A stretch of DNA of 44,702 nucleotides. It comes from an uncultured Bacilli bacterium (lineage in GTDB: Bacteria > Bacillota_I > Bacilli_A > RF39 > UBA660). The position numbers and the translations under genes were made by a program. The stretch lies in the NCBI GenBank assembly GCA_910576925.1, contig CAJTKB010000008.1:1-44702 (forward strand), given 5' to 3'. How positions within the stretch are numbered: position 1 is the first letter of the stretch; each line of letters starts with the position of its first letter. The notes below the pieces were generated by a model. It saw nothing but the letters and a program-made list of their open reading frames with translations. It did no database searches and was not told where the DNA came from. Positions 16,922-25,174 of this stretch are shown piece after piece.

Positions 16922-17577
16922 AATTCATATCCTTTTTTTCTGACTGTTTTTAATAAATTATTAATGCCAATACTACGAGCTTTATTTCTTAATCTATTAA
17001 TGTTTACTAGTAATATATTTTCATCTAAATAATATTTATCATTCCATAAATATTCAAGTAATTCATCTTTAGTTATAACTCTCTCATCAGTTATAAAAAA
17101 GTAATATAATATTCTAAATTCATTCCTAGTTAATTCTATTTCTTTATCTTCATACTTTAAAATAGATAAATGTAAATCTAGAGTGTAATCTCCTCTTTTT
17201 ATATCTTTATAATACTTAATGTTAGTTTGTTTTAAAGCTCTTTTAATTTTTTCTAGTAAAATACTTTTATTTATTGGTTTAGTTATAAAGTCTATTCCTC
17301 CTGCTCTAATACTTAGTAGTTCATCTTCTTCTTTATTTCTACTAGTAACAAAAATAATTGGAATATCTTTTTCTTTTTTTATTTTCTTACAAATGTAATA
17401 ACCATCTTTATAAGGTAGATTTACATCTAAAAGTATTAAACTAATTTTATATTCTTTTATTTCATCATAGACATTTTTTAAATCTTCTATAATATAAGTT
17501 TTGTAACCTACTTCGTTCAATATTTTAGCTTCCTCTTCCCTTATAATTCTATCATCCTCAATAATACCAATATTCAA
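16918..17577 (-). CDS. BceR-like OmpR-family response regulator
   Basis: This 219-residue regulator has a receiver domain (acidic pair at IEDDRI, phosphoacceptor Asp in LILLDVNLPYKDGY, Thr/Ser in IIFVTSRN, Lys in FITKPIN). A winged-helix DNA-binding domain follows (ELTRNEFRILYYFF, then VNINRLRNKA). The start codon is TTG, eight bases after GGAGGTG. No ATG is available near that site. It is followed directly by the kinase gene. The 227-base gap ahead of it (17578-17804) is AT-rich. It contains a weak hairpin (TTTTTACT/AGTAAAAA near 17701-17719) but no clear promoter or gene, so the regulator pair may be transcribed from bceA or from its own weak promoter. Confidence 0.93.
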   Translation of the reverse strand: MNIGIIEDDRIIREEEAKILNEVGYKTYIIEDLKNVYDEIKEYKISLILLDVNLPYKDGYYICKKIKKEKDIPIIFVTSRNKEEDELLSIRAGGIDFITKPINKSILLEKIKRALKQTNIKYYKDIKRGDYTLDLHLSILKYEDKEIELTRNEFRILYYFFITDERVITKDELLEYLWNDKYYLDENILLVNINRLRNKARSIGINNLLKTVRKKGYEL

Positions 17578-17804
17578 AAAAATACACCTCCTTGTTTTAT
17601 ATATTTATATATTTATATAGTATTAGTGTATCATATTTTTAGTTTATTAGATAAATAAGTTTAAATAATAGTTCTCTTCTTCTAAACTTTAACAGTATTA
17701 TTTTTACTAAAAGTAAAAAAATGATTAAAAATAAAACTTTTATGGAAATAGCTAATTTTCAATCATCTTATATATTTTCAATTTTGATTTGTGAAGTTTT
17801 TTTA

Positions 17805-19787
17805 TTAGTCATTATTTATATTTTTCTTAAAGCCAAAATAGGTTGCTAAAAAGTATATTATATATATAGCTGTAAAAATGCTTAAATTAATTAGATAATA
17901 CTCTATATAAATTTTATCGTTTATAAGAACAATTTTAAATATTTTATTGAGTGAATATAGACTGCAACTGCTAATAATAATTGGATAAACTAACGGAAAT
18001 ATAAAGAATAAGGATAATTGTTTAAAGATTGTCTTATAAAGACTATTTTTGTTTACTCCTAATTTCTTTAATACTTGGTAACGATATTTATACTTGGTTG
18101 AATCACTAAGTGATTGAATAGCAAGAATAGTTCCTACTACTGCTGTAAAAATAAAGGAGATGTAGAAACATACAAAGGAAATTATTGTAGTGTATCCATT
18201 ATTATTAGCTCTTTCGTATCCGCGTACTTTTATATCGGAAAGTGAGTAACAAATATTAATTCCTTCATCGTTTTCTTTACAATAATCAATTGGCTTAAGA
18301 TTTGATATTTCTTTAGCAAATTCTTCTGTTGTTTCTTCTTTGGTATCAACAATTAAATTATTTGATAAAATATTCATATTTTCTACTATATCATCTGGTA
18401 CTACTATTATAAATCCCCTATAGTAGCCTCCCCAAGCATAGGTATATTTATCAGTTATAAAGTTCTTTTTAAATAATCTTTTTCCATTTGAAAAGGTTAT
18501 TTCTTCTAGATCCTTAGAGTCGTTAAGTATTTTATAATATTCTTTTGACATATGAATAATATATTCGTCACTTTTAAGTCTTACTTCTGACATACCTCTT
18601 AGTTTTAATAATTTATTATAATCGCTTAGTTTTATTATACTATCTTTCTCGCTATCAAAGTTGTCTAGCTTTTCTTTTTCAATAATAGTTTTCCAAACTT
18701 TGCTATTATCATCACTATAAACATTATAAATTATTTTTTTATTTATTTTATAATGTTGTTTTATTAATTTTTCATAATCTGAAATATAATTTTTAGTTGT
18801 TGCTATACTAATATCATAAGGAGCATTAAGTTCTATTTGATTGTCAAAAACTCCTTTAAATAAACTGGATATATTTAATGATATTAATGTAAATGTTACT
18901 AGTACTGCAAGAGTTCCTAGCGTAAAACTCATTGTTCTTATTTTTGAAGAGAATGTTCTAATAATAAATAAATTGTCTTTTCTGTATTTAAGACTTTTCT
19001 TATTTAAAAATAGTTTTAGACTAAAGTCTATGAATGTTATTGAAAAGAGGTAAATACTAATGATTATTAAAATAATACAAGTAAATATCATAAAAATAGA
19101 AGGTTCTATGTCTAATTTGCTAAATTCTTTGTCAAATAAGTAAAGGGCTGCTATTCCTAATATAAGAGATAATACAAATAATACATTTCTTTTTGATTTA
19201 GTACTTAATTTTTTTTCGTTTTGTTTAGAAAAATATAATAAGTTATATATTTTCATCTTTTTAATTCGCCTTCTTGCAAGAAGTAAAACTATTAGATAAA
19301 TAATTACAAAATATAAGAATAATAGTAAAATAGCCTCTAATTTTATGTCAATCTTAACAAGATTTTGTAAAGCGAATATATTCATAATAATAGATGAAAA
19401 AAACAAACTAAATAAATAACCTATAAAAATTGATGCTAAGAGAGAGATAAAGCCTAAAATAATATTTTCTAAAGTAAACATTTTAGTAATCTTTTTTCTG
19501 GTTATTCCAAGTAACATATAAGTTCCAAATTCTCTACTTCTTTTTAAGAACATAAATTTTGTTGTGTAGTTAATGAGAAAGCATATAGTTAATGCTATAA
19601 AAATATTTACAAAATACATTACATATTTAAAATTTTCCATAACTTCACATAAATTTAAGACATCATTTGAATTACTGATAAGAATAAAAGCAAATATAAA
19701 TGAGAATGAAAGAATTACTGTGATTAAATATATTATATAATCTTTAATACTTCTTTTGGCATTTCTAAAAGCTAGTTTACTTAACAC
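17805..19787 (-). CDS. BceB-like ABC transporter permease
   Basis: This permease of about 660 residues has ten predicted membrane helices and one large outer domain (about residues 310-540) between helices 7 and 8, the BceB arrangement. That domain is where the family contacts bacitracin-like or lantibiotic peptide complexes and informs the kinase. The N-terminus LSKLAFRNAKRSIKDY matches the family start. The true start is uncertain. GTG at 19787 lies nine bases after GGAGGAG and gives the usual family N-terminus, while an ATG at 19796 is only two bases from the GGAGG. It overlaps the end of the ATPase gene. An FtsX-like pair of segments includes GTYMLLGITRKKI and YQVLKKLGVNKNSL. Confidence 0.92.
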   Translation of the reverse strand: MLSKLAFRNAKRSIKDYIIYLITVILSFSFIFAFILISNSNDVLNLCEVMENFKYVMYFVNIFIALTICFLINYTTKFMFLKRSREFGTYMLLGITRKKITKMFTLENIILGFISLLASIFIGYLFSLFFSSIIMNIFALQNLVKIDIKLEAILLLFLYFVIIYLIVLLLARRRIKKMKIYNLLYFSKQNEKKLSTKSKRNVLFVLSLILGIAALYLFDKEFSKLDIEPSIFMIFTCIILIIISIYLFSITFIDFSLKLFLNKKSLKYRKDNLFIIRTFSSKIRTMSFTLGTLAVLVTFTLISLNISSLFKGVFDNQIELNAPYDISIATTKNYISDYEKLIKQHYKINKKIIYNVYSDDNSKVWKTIIEKEKLDNFDSEKDSIIKLSDYNKLLKLRGMSEVRLKSDEYIIHMSKEYYKILNDSKDLEEITFSNGKRLFKKNFITDKYTYAWGGYYRGFIIVVPDDIVENMNILSNNLIVDTKEETTEEFAKEISNLKPIDYCKENDEGINICYSLSDIKVRGYERANNNGYTTIISFVCFYISFIFTAVVGTILAIQSLSDSTKYKYRYQVLKKLGVNKNSLYKTIFKQLSLFFIFPLVYPIIISSCSLYSLNKIFKIVLINDKIYIEYYLINLSIFTAIYIIYFLATYFGFKKNINND

Positions 19788-20547
19788 TTGAGACATCTCC
19801 TCCAAGCAAAGTAAGAACATCTAGTATTTCTTCAAAAAAATCTTTTCTGCTTTTATCTGACTTTGTAATTTCATTAAAAATCTTTCCATCTTTTAGGAAT
19901 AAGACTCTTTCACAAAAACTTGCTGAAAAAGCATCGTGTGTTACCATAAGAATCGTGGCATCAAGGTTCTTGTTCATATTTTGCATAACTTCTAGTAACA
20001 TTCTTGCTGATTTTGAGTCTAGAGCACCTGTTGGTTCATCTGCTAGAATCAAACTAGGACTATTTATTAAAGCTCTAGCGCAAGCACATCTTTGTCTTTG
20101 ACCTCCTGATGTTTCATATGGAAATTTGTCTAAAATATCATTTATAGCTAACTTGTTAGCAAGAGTTTCTACTTTCTTGTCAATATTATTTATATCATAG
20201 TTATTTATAATGAGTGAAAGTGCAATATTTTCTTTAATAGTTAAGGTATCTAGTAGATTAAAGTCTTGAAATATAAATCCCAACTTTTCTTTTCTAAAGT
20301 TTGCTAGATCATCTTCTTTAATCTTAGTAATATCAGTATTTTCAATAAAAATATTACCACTAGTTACATTATCAATAGTTGAGATACAATTTAAAAGGGT
20401 TGTTTTTCCACTTCCACTTGCTCCCATAATAGCAACAAATTCTTTTTTATGAACATTAAAGCTAATTCCATTTAGTGCCTTTGTAACTGTACTATTCATT
20501 TTACCATAATATTTTTTTACATTTTCTATAGTTAAAACAGTATCCAT
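19777..20547 (-). CDS. BceA-like ABC transporter ATPase
   Basis: This 256-residue ATPase has Walker A GASGSGKTT, the signature SGGQRQR, Walker B LILADEPTGALD and the H loop MVTHDAFSASFCERVLFL. It belongs to the MacB/LolD-like group that powers BceB permeases. It is the first gene of the module (order bceA-bceB-bceR-bceS, transporter first). The longer C-terminus after GKIFNEITKSD is used to make the ribosome binding site of the next gene. Upstream are an extended -10 box and a match to the BceR-type operator, so the module probably induces itself in response to a peptide antibiotic. Confidence 0.94.
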   Translation of the reverse strand: MDTVLTIENVKKYYGKMNSTVTKALNGISFNVHKKEFVAIMGASGSGKTTLLNCISTIDNVTSGNIFIENTDITKIKEDDLANFRKEKLGFIFQDFNLLDTLTIKENIALSLIINNYDINNIDKKVETLANKLAINDILDKFPYETSGGQRQRCACARALINSPSLILADEPTGALDSKSARMLLEVMQNMNKNLDATILMVTHDAFSASFCERVLFLKDGKIFNEITKSDKSRKDFFEEILDVLTLLGGDVSSVK

Positions 20548-20571
20548 AATATTTTTTCTCCTCTCGAAATA

Positions 20572-20614
20572 ATTATAGCAAATAAAAGTATAGAAAATTA
20601 TTACAGTTTTGTTA
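20572..20614 (-). promoter_or_regulatory. BceR-type operator and extended -10 promoter of the bceAB-RS module
   Basis: On the minus strand the operator reads TAACA-AAAC-TGTAA (complement of 20601-20614). It fits the TNACA-N4-TGTAA consensus that I recall for BceR-like regulators of Bacillota. It lies 23 bases upstream of TGC-TATAAT (complement of 20572-20580), an extended -10 box. The -35 position (TAATTT) is poor, as expected for a promoter that needs an activator. The consensus is from memory and was not checked. Confidence 0.6.
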
Positions 20615-20698
20615 TAAAAGTTTTCTATTATAAAGTTTGTTTATAAATTTCTATATTTCAATGATTTTTTTCGTTATAATATTATTGAGGTGAACTTT

Positions 20699-21598
20699 AT
20701 GAAAGAGTTAAATAAATGTATGATTTGCCCAAGAGAGTGTAAAATAAATAGGAATAATATGGAGACTGGTTTATGTGGAGAAACAAATAAAATAAGAGTT
20801 GCTAGAATTGCACTACATCATTATGAAGAACCACCAATATCTGGCACTAAGGGAAGCGGAGCAATATTTTTTTCAGGTTGTAATATGAAATGTATTTTTT
20901 GTCAAAACTATGAAATATCTACTAAAAATTTTGGAGAAGTTATTACAGTAACAGAACTTGCGAATAAAATGTTAGAATTGCAAAAGAAAGGTGCTCATAA
21001 TATTAATCTAGTTACACCAACTCATTTTTCTGTTTTAATTGTAAAATCATTAAAGCTCGCTAAACAAAAAGGGTTAAAAATACCTATAATTTATAATACC
21101 AGTGGGTATGAAAAAGTAGAAACTTTAAGACTTCTTGATGGACTTATAGATATTTATATGCCAGACTTAAAATATTTTGATGACTTTCTAGCGATGAGAT
21201 ATTCTAAGGCTCCAAATTACTTTGAATTTGCAACTAATGCATTGAATGAGATGTATAAACAAGTTGGAAAACCAAAATTTGATAAACAAGGTATTATGCA
21301 AAAGGGTGTTATTGTGAGACATTTACTTCTACCTGGGCAAATAGATGATTCCAAAAGAGTTCTTAAATATTTATATGAAGTATATAAAGATAATATATTT
21401 CTAAGTATAATGAATCAGTACACTCCTACTAAACAAGTTAAAAATATTAATGAGTTAAATAAAAAAGTATCAAAAAAGGAATATAATCTCTTAATAGATT
21501 ATGCTTGCAAGTTAAATATTAGTAATGCATTTATTCAGAATGGTGAAACAGCAAAAGAAAGTTTTATACCAGATTTTGATTTAACTGGAGTAAAATAG
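20699..21598 (+). CDS. PflX-like radical SAM protein (COG1313)
   Basis: This 299-residue protein has an N-terminal four-cysteine cluster (CMICPRECKI and then GLCGE) before the radical SAM motif CNMKCIFC (C-x3-C-x2-C, about residue 65). A short radical SAM barrel follows. This order is that of the PflX group, relatives of pyruvate formate-lyase activase whose substrate is not established. The ATG at 20699 is chosen because GAGGTGA lies just ahead. The in-frame GTG at 20690 is inside that site. It lies alone on the plus strand between the Bce module and the sortase-fold gene, behind a TATAAT box (20675-20680) and before a strong terminator. Confidence 0.88.
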   Translation: MKELNKCMICPRECKINRNNMETGLCGETNKIRVARIALHHYEEPPISGTKGSGAIFFSGCNMKCIFCQNYEISTKNFGEVITVTELANKMLELQKKGAHNINLVTPTHFSVLIVKSLKLAKQKGLKIPIIYNTSGYEKVETLRLLDGLIDIYMPDLKYFDDFLAMRYSKAPNYFEFATNALNEMYKQVGKPKFDKQGIMQKGVIVRHLLLPGQIDDSKRVLKYLYEVYKDNIFLSIMNQYTPTKQVKNINELNKKVSKKEYNLLIDYACKLNISNAFIQNGETAKESFIPDFDLTGVK

Positions 21599-21601
21599 TT
21601 T

Positions 21602-21644
21602 AAAAGTGAGTAGTTTAGCTACTCACTTTTAAAAGCTTATTTTT
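21602..21644. terminator. Strong terminator shared by two convergent genes
   Basis: AAAAGTGAGTAG (21602-21613) and CTACTCACTTTT (21619-21630) form a perfect 12-bp stem with a TTTAG loop. A T7 run follows at 21637-21643 on the plus strand. On the minus strand the A-rich/T-rich flanks also allow termination of the convergent sortase-fold gene. Confidence 0.8.
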
Positions 21645-22571
21645 TTATTCTCCTATAATTAATTTAGCGTGAACAACTTTTATTTCTTCGCTATCATTTA
21701 TAGTCATAAGAGTTAATATCTTGTCATTTTGTGTTACGTTTACTCCAAAATCTCTAGTACTCAAAGTTTTTGTCTTAACTAAGAAATTATAGTATTCTTC
21801 TTTGGAACTAAAGTCTGTTGAAATAAAAGTATCACTATTAGGCATTTTATATATTGAAAATACTTCATAATTATAAGTACCATTATTAGTAATAAATTTT
21901 ATATTTCTATCATTACTATTAAAATACTTGTCGCCAAACATATCGGCTAAATTAGAAAATCCTTCATTGCTACTAAGCTCTTTACCATATATAATTGTAT
22001 TTTCTAGAAAATCTACATAGTTATTTCTATAGTCCATAAATATCCAACCATCATCATTATCACTTTTATCAAAATAGTGATTTAAATAAAATTCATTATT
22101 ATTTGTTTTTAATACAGGATAATTAATGTTGGTATGATTAACAAAAATCCAGCCAATAGCATCACTATTTATGTCCTTTAGTTCTTTAAAATTTATATCA
22201 AATAAATTATATTTTTGAAATTCCTTATACATATTTCTAATATTATTGTTTTCGGCAACTGTATTTTTTTTATTAGTATGTGTATTTTTAAAATCTACTT
22301 TTGTAGTTAAAAATAAGTAGCTTGTTGAAAGACATACTAAAAGGAAAAGAAAAAGTAATAACTTTTCAGGCTGCCTAGTTCTTTTTTTATAGTGAATTAT
22401 TATGTTATCTAATTTAGTACTATTTTTAAATATTTTGTGAATTATTTCAAAGAACCATACAAAATAAGAATAAAATCCTAAAGCTATTTGAGACATTAGA
22501 AAGTGAAAACCAACATAAAATATCCTAAGAATATAATAAGGAACTAGCAATAATTTTTTTATAATATTCAT
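21645..22571 (-). CDS. Class B sortase-fold membrane protein lacking the catalytic triad
   Basis: This 308-residue protein has hydrophobic N-terminal segments (about residues 7-50) and a clear membrane helix (about 73-91), then an outer sortase B domain. The fold is recognised from NSDAIGWIFVNHTNINYPVL, FYLNHYFDKS, GWIFMDYRN and the end VVHAKLIIG. The catalytic positions are all replaced. IYGH is IYGKEL, so His became Lys. The LSTC site reads LTLMTIND, so Cys became Ile. The arginine ahead of VVHAKL is missing (EEIKVVHAKL). The frame is intact and AGGAGG supports the start, so it is not a decayed gene. It is probably a non-enzymatic protein derived from a sortase. It lies 10 bases after an Asn-rich membrane protein gene, likely its partner. 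Confidence 0.85.
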   Translation of the reverse strand: MNIIKKLLLVPYYILRIFYVGFHFLMSQIALGFYSYFVWFFEIIHKIFKNSTKLDNIIIHYKKRTRQPEKLLLFLFLLVCLSTSYLFLTTKVDFKNTHTNKKNTVAENNNIRNMYKEFQKYNLFDINFKELKDINSDAIGWIFVNHTNINYPVLKTNNNEFYLNHYFDKSDNDDGWIFMDYRNNYVDFLENTIIYGKELSSNEGFSNLADMFGDKYFNSNDRNIKFITNNGTYNYEVFSIYKMPNSDTFISTDFSSKEEYYNFLVKTKTLSTRDFGVNVTQNDKILTLMTINDSEEIKVVHAKLIIGE

Positions 22572-22581
22572 AGCTATCCTC

Positions 22582-23079
22582 CTAATCCATATATGTTATT
22601 TTAATATCTGTCTCATCTTCTAACTTGTCTATATCAGAAGGAATAATTTTAATATCTGGTTCAAAATCTAAAGTTTCTATATCATTTGGAATTATTTTTA
22701 AGGTGTCGATAGGATTTATTTTTTGATTTGTATTATTATCATCAATATTATTAATTACTACTGCTACGTTATTATTAACATTACTATTTATATTAGTATT
22801 AATGGGATTAGGAGTATTCATATTTATAATTGGTATATTATTATTATTTATGTTATTATGCATATTAGTTTCTTTAATATTATTCGAAGTAACTGTTGGA
22901 GTTTTCTTTACATCATTTGACACATTAGTATTAGATATTGATTCCCTTTTTCTTTTAGAATAATCCATAATAGTAATAATTAATCCTGTTATAAACGATA
23001 GAACAAGTACTGATATTACTATTATATACATAGGAGAAACACTAACTAATTTCCCATCGCATAAAGTATATGCCATCAT
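22582..23079 (-). CDS. Asn-rich single-pass membrane protein
   Basis: I do not recognise a family. The 165-residue protein has a short outer N-terminus, one membrane helix (about residues 17-38, YIIVISVLVLSFITGLIITI) and a basic stop (SKRKRES), so the rest should be cytoplasmic. A long Asn-rich stretch (about 50-115) leads to a C-terminus with a tandem repeat: LKIIPNDIETLDFEPD, then IKIIPSDIDKLEDETD, then a partial IKIT. The acidic repeats may form a short binding motif. Two adjacent ATG codons (23079 and 23076) follow a weak TTAGGA site and the true one is uncertain. It sits 10 bases before the sortase-fold gene in what looks like a two-gene operon. Confidence 0.65.
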   Translation of the reverse strand: MMAYTLCDGKLVSVSPMYIIVISVLVLSFITGLIITIMDYSKRKRESISNTNVSNDVKKTPTVTSNNIKETNMHNNINNNNIPIINMNTPNPINTNINSNVNNNVAVVINNIDDNNTNQKINPIDTLKIIPNDIETLDFEPDIKIIPSDIDKLEDETDIKITYMD

Positions 23080-23144
23080 TCCTAATCACAACCTTCCTAT
23101 TCTATTTATTATTATAAACTATAAATTATAAAATTAAAATACTT

Positions 23145-23183
23145 ATTAAATAAAAAAGTTCCAAATGTATTCAGGAACTTTTA
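23145..23183 (-). terminator. Intrinsic terminator of the cdsA-rseP operon
   Basis: AAAAGTTCC (23154-23162) and GGAACTTTT (23174-23182) form a perfect 9-bp stem with an 11-base loop, followed on the minus strand by a T6 run. It lies directly after the rseP stop. Confidence 0.8.
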
Positions 23184-23185
23184 GT

Positions 23186-24256
23186 TTAGAATAATCTAAT
23201 TATATCATTAATTGTTATAAACAGCATTAACAACATTAATAAGTATAGACCAATTGTATGAATTTTATTTTCTAATTCTGGAGAGACAGGACTACCTTTT
23301 ATTTTTTCAATAATAATAAATAAAATATGTCCTCCATCAAATGCTGGTATTGGAAGTAAATTCAAAAAACCAACATTAATACTTAGATATGCTATTAAAT
23401 AAAGTATACTAGAAAATCCACTTTTTGCTTGCTCACCTACTATAGTATAAATTCCTACTGGACCACTTAATTGATTTACTTTAACTCCTCCTGTAAATAA
23501 ATACATAACTGTAACTCCCATTTGTTTAAAAAGTGAACCTGTCTTAACAAACATATATTTGATAGCATTTCCTATTCCATATACTTTATCTGTTTGTAGG
23601 CCTATTCCATATCTATAGCTAGTTACTTTCTCGCCCTTATTATTTTTTTCTACTACTTTTTTTGCTTTTAGAGAATATTCTTCTATTTTTCCATCTTCTT
23701 TTTTTACAGTAATAGATGTTTTTTTAGTACCATCAGCTAGTGTTAAATATAAGCTTAAATCATCCATAGTTTTAATTTTATGTCCATTTACTGTTGTTAC
23801 AATATCACCTTCTTTTATTCCAGCATTGTAGGCAGGATAATTTTTTTCTACACTAGATATCTTTGGAGTCATCGTAGTACTTCCCCAAATTAGTCCTATA
23901 AAGAATAGAATTAGAAGGGCTGAAATGAAATTAAAGCCAGGACCCATAAACATTATTAAGAATCTTTGCCAAGGTTTCTTTGCTTGTAGTAGTTTATCTT
24001 TTGGAATTTTTTTCTCATCATTTTCAAAATCCTCACCTGCAAGTGAACAAAATCCTCCTAAAGGAATGGCTCTAAGTGAATATTCAGTTTCACTTTTTTT
24101 GGGTTTAAAACTAAATAGCTTTGGTCCCATTCCTAGAGCAAACTCATATACATAGACTCCTGTTAATTTGGCAAAAGTAAAATGCCCAAGTTCATGAATA
24201 AATACAATACATCCTAAAATAAATATAAATAATATTAAATTAATAATTATGCTCAT
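23186..24256 (-). CDS. rseP: RseP/RasP site-2 zinc metalloprotease
   Basis: This 356-residue polytopic protease cuts membrane-embedded substrates such as anti-sigma factors and leftover signal peptides. The zinc motif HELGHF lies in the first helix (about residues 21-26), and the third zinc ligand is in NLLPIPAFDGGH near residue 300. A single PDZ domain sits in the middle (YPAYNAGIKEGDIVTTVNG). Membrane helices flank it. It follows cdsA by nine bases. In most Bacillota dxr lies between these two genes, and here it does not. Confidence 0.95.
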   Translation of the reverse strand: MSIIINLILFIFILGCIVFIHELGHFTFAKLTGVYVYEFALGMGPKLFSFKPKKSETEYSLRAIPLGGFCSLAGEDFENDEKKIPKDKLLQAKKPWQRFLIMFMGPGFNFISALLILFFIGLIWGSTTMTPKISSVEKNYPAYNAGIKEGDIVTTVNGHKIKTMDDLSLYLTLADGTKKTSITVKKEDGKIEEYSLKAKKVVEKNNKGEKVTSYRYGIGLQTDKVYGIGNAIKYMFVKTGSLFKQMGVTVMYLFTGGVKVNQLSGPVGIYTIVGEQAKSGFSSILYLIAYLSINVGFLNLLPIPAFDGGHILFIIIEKIKGSPVSPELENKIHTIGLYLLMLLMLFITINDIIRLF

Positions 24257-24265
24257 AATTTCCTC

Positions 24266-25066
24266 CTATATAATATCAATTACAAAAATAAATGCTAAGA
24301 CAATAAATATTAGACTATCTACCCTATCAAGTATGCCACCATGTCCTGGAATAATATTAGAAAAGTCTTTTTGTTTATAGTATCTTTTTATCATAGAAAA
24401 TACTAAATCTCCTAGTTGACCAATAATAGATAATATAAAAGTTATAAAAACTATATTAGGAAGTGAGAATGTATTATCTATAAATATATGGTAAAAACTT
24501 GATGCAACAAATACTCCCATAAATAATCCTCCAATAAGGCCTTCTATTGTTTTACCTGGGCTAATACTAGGACAAAGTGAGTGTTTTCCTATGAGTTTTC
24601 CTGTAATTAGTGCAAATGTATCTGTGATAGTTGATATAAGTAGTAAGTAAACTATATATAGTAAATCATAATTTCTAGTAATCGTAATTAAATTAAAACT
24701 GTAACCAATAAATAAGGTTGAACTAATTAAATACATAGCATCAGTAATATTGTATGTATTATTATCATTTATAAATATTATTGGAAGTAAAAATATAAAG
24801 ATAATCATACTGATTAGTCTATAATCCATCACATAATGAAAATCTATTATATCGATATTATTAAAGTTCAAAAGTATTACTATAACATAAGCAAATAATT
24901 TCATAACAGTGGGAATATCTTTATTATTTTTCTTTAGTTTTAAAAGTTCATATAGTCCTAGAACTCCTAATAAGGAAATAAACATAGTAAAAATATTTCC
25001 ACCTATTACTAATAATGGTATAAATATAATTAGCATTATAAATGCACTAATAACTCTTTTTCCCAT
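24266..25066 (-). CDS. cdsA: Phosphatidate cytidylyltransferase
   Basis: This 266-residue integral membrane enzyme makes CDP-diacylglycerol from phosphatidate and CTP, the entry step for phospholipid head groups. It has about seven to eight membrane helices. The C-terminal family signature spans SPGKTIEGLIGGLFMG and PGHGGILDRVDSLIF, with the acidic residues that bind metal and CTP. GAGGAAGGTG precedes the ATG. It is the first gene of cdsA-rseP. The usual neighbours uppS and frr are absent upstream. Confidence 0.95.
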   Translation of the reverse strand: MGKRVISAFIMLIIFIPLLVIGGNIFTMFISLLGVLGLYELLKLKKNNKDIPTVMKLFAYVIVILLNFNNIDIIDFHYVMDYRLISMIIFIFLLPIIFINDNNTYNITDAMYLISSTLFIGYSFNLITITRNYDLLYIVYLLLISTITDTFALITGKLIGKHSLCPSISPGKTIEGLIGGLFMGVFVASSFYHIFIDNTFSLPNIVFITFILSIIGQLGDLVFSMIKRYYKQKDFSNIIPGHGGILDRVDSLIFIVLAFIFVIDII

Positions 25067-25094
25067 AAAACACCTTCCTCATTATCTAAAAATT

Positions 25095-25123
25095 ATTATA
25101 TAACAAAGAAAAACTTTCTACAA
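25095..25123 (-). promoter_or_regulatory. Possible promoter of cdsA-rseP
   Basis: TTGTAG (complement of 25118-25123), a 17-base spacer and TATAAT (complement of 25095-25100). The -35 half lies inside the terminator hairpin of the gene upstream. Confidence 0.45.
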
Positions 25124-25131
25124 GAGAAAGT
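25105..25131 (-). terminator. Terminator of the ABC-HD-unknown operon
   Basis: ACTTTCT (25113-25119) and AGAAAGT (25125-25131) form a 7-bp stem around ACAAG, followed on the minus strand by TTTTTCTTT. It lies about 43 bases beyond the stop of the unknown protein gene. Confidence 0.6.
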
Positions 25132-25174
25132 AATAAAAATGATATCTTCTTTATTTTCTTTTTTATAATAGATT

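Noticed and set aside
17721..17849. A 42-codon plus-strand frame that would encode a small hydrophobic peptide antisense to the end of the bceB-like gene
   Set aside because: No ribosome binding site precedes its ATG, it overlaps a real gene on the other strand, and hydrophobic frames arise easily in AT-rich antisense sequence.
21645..22571. Annotating the sortase-fold gene as an active class B sortase
   Set aside because: The catalytic His, Cys and Arg positions are Lys, Ile and non-Arg, so transpeptidase activity is not supported.
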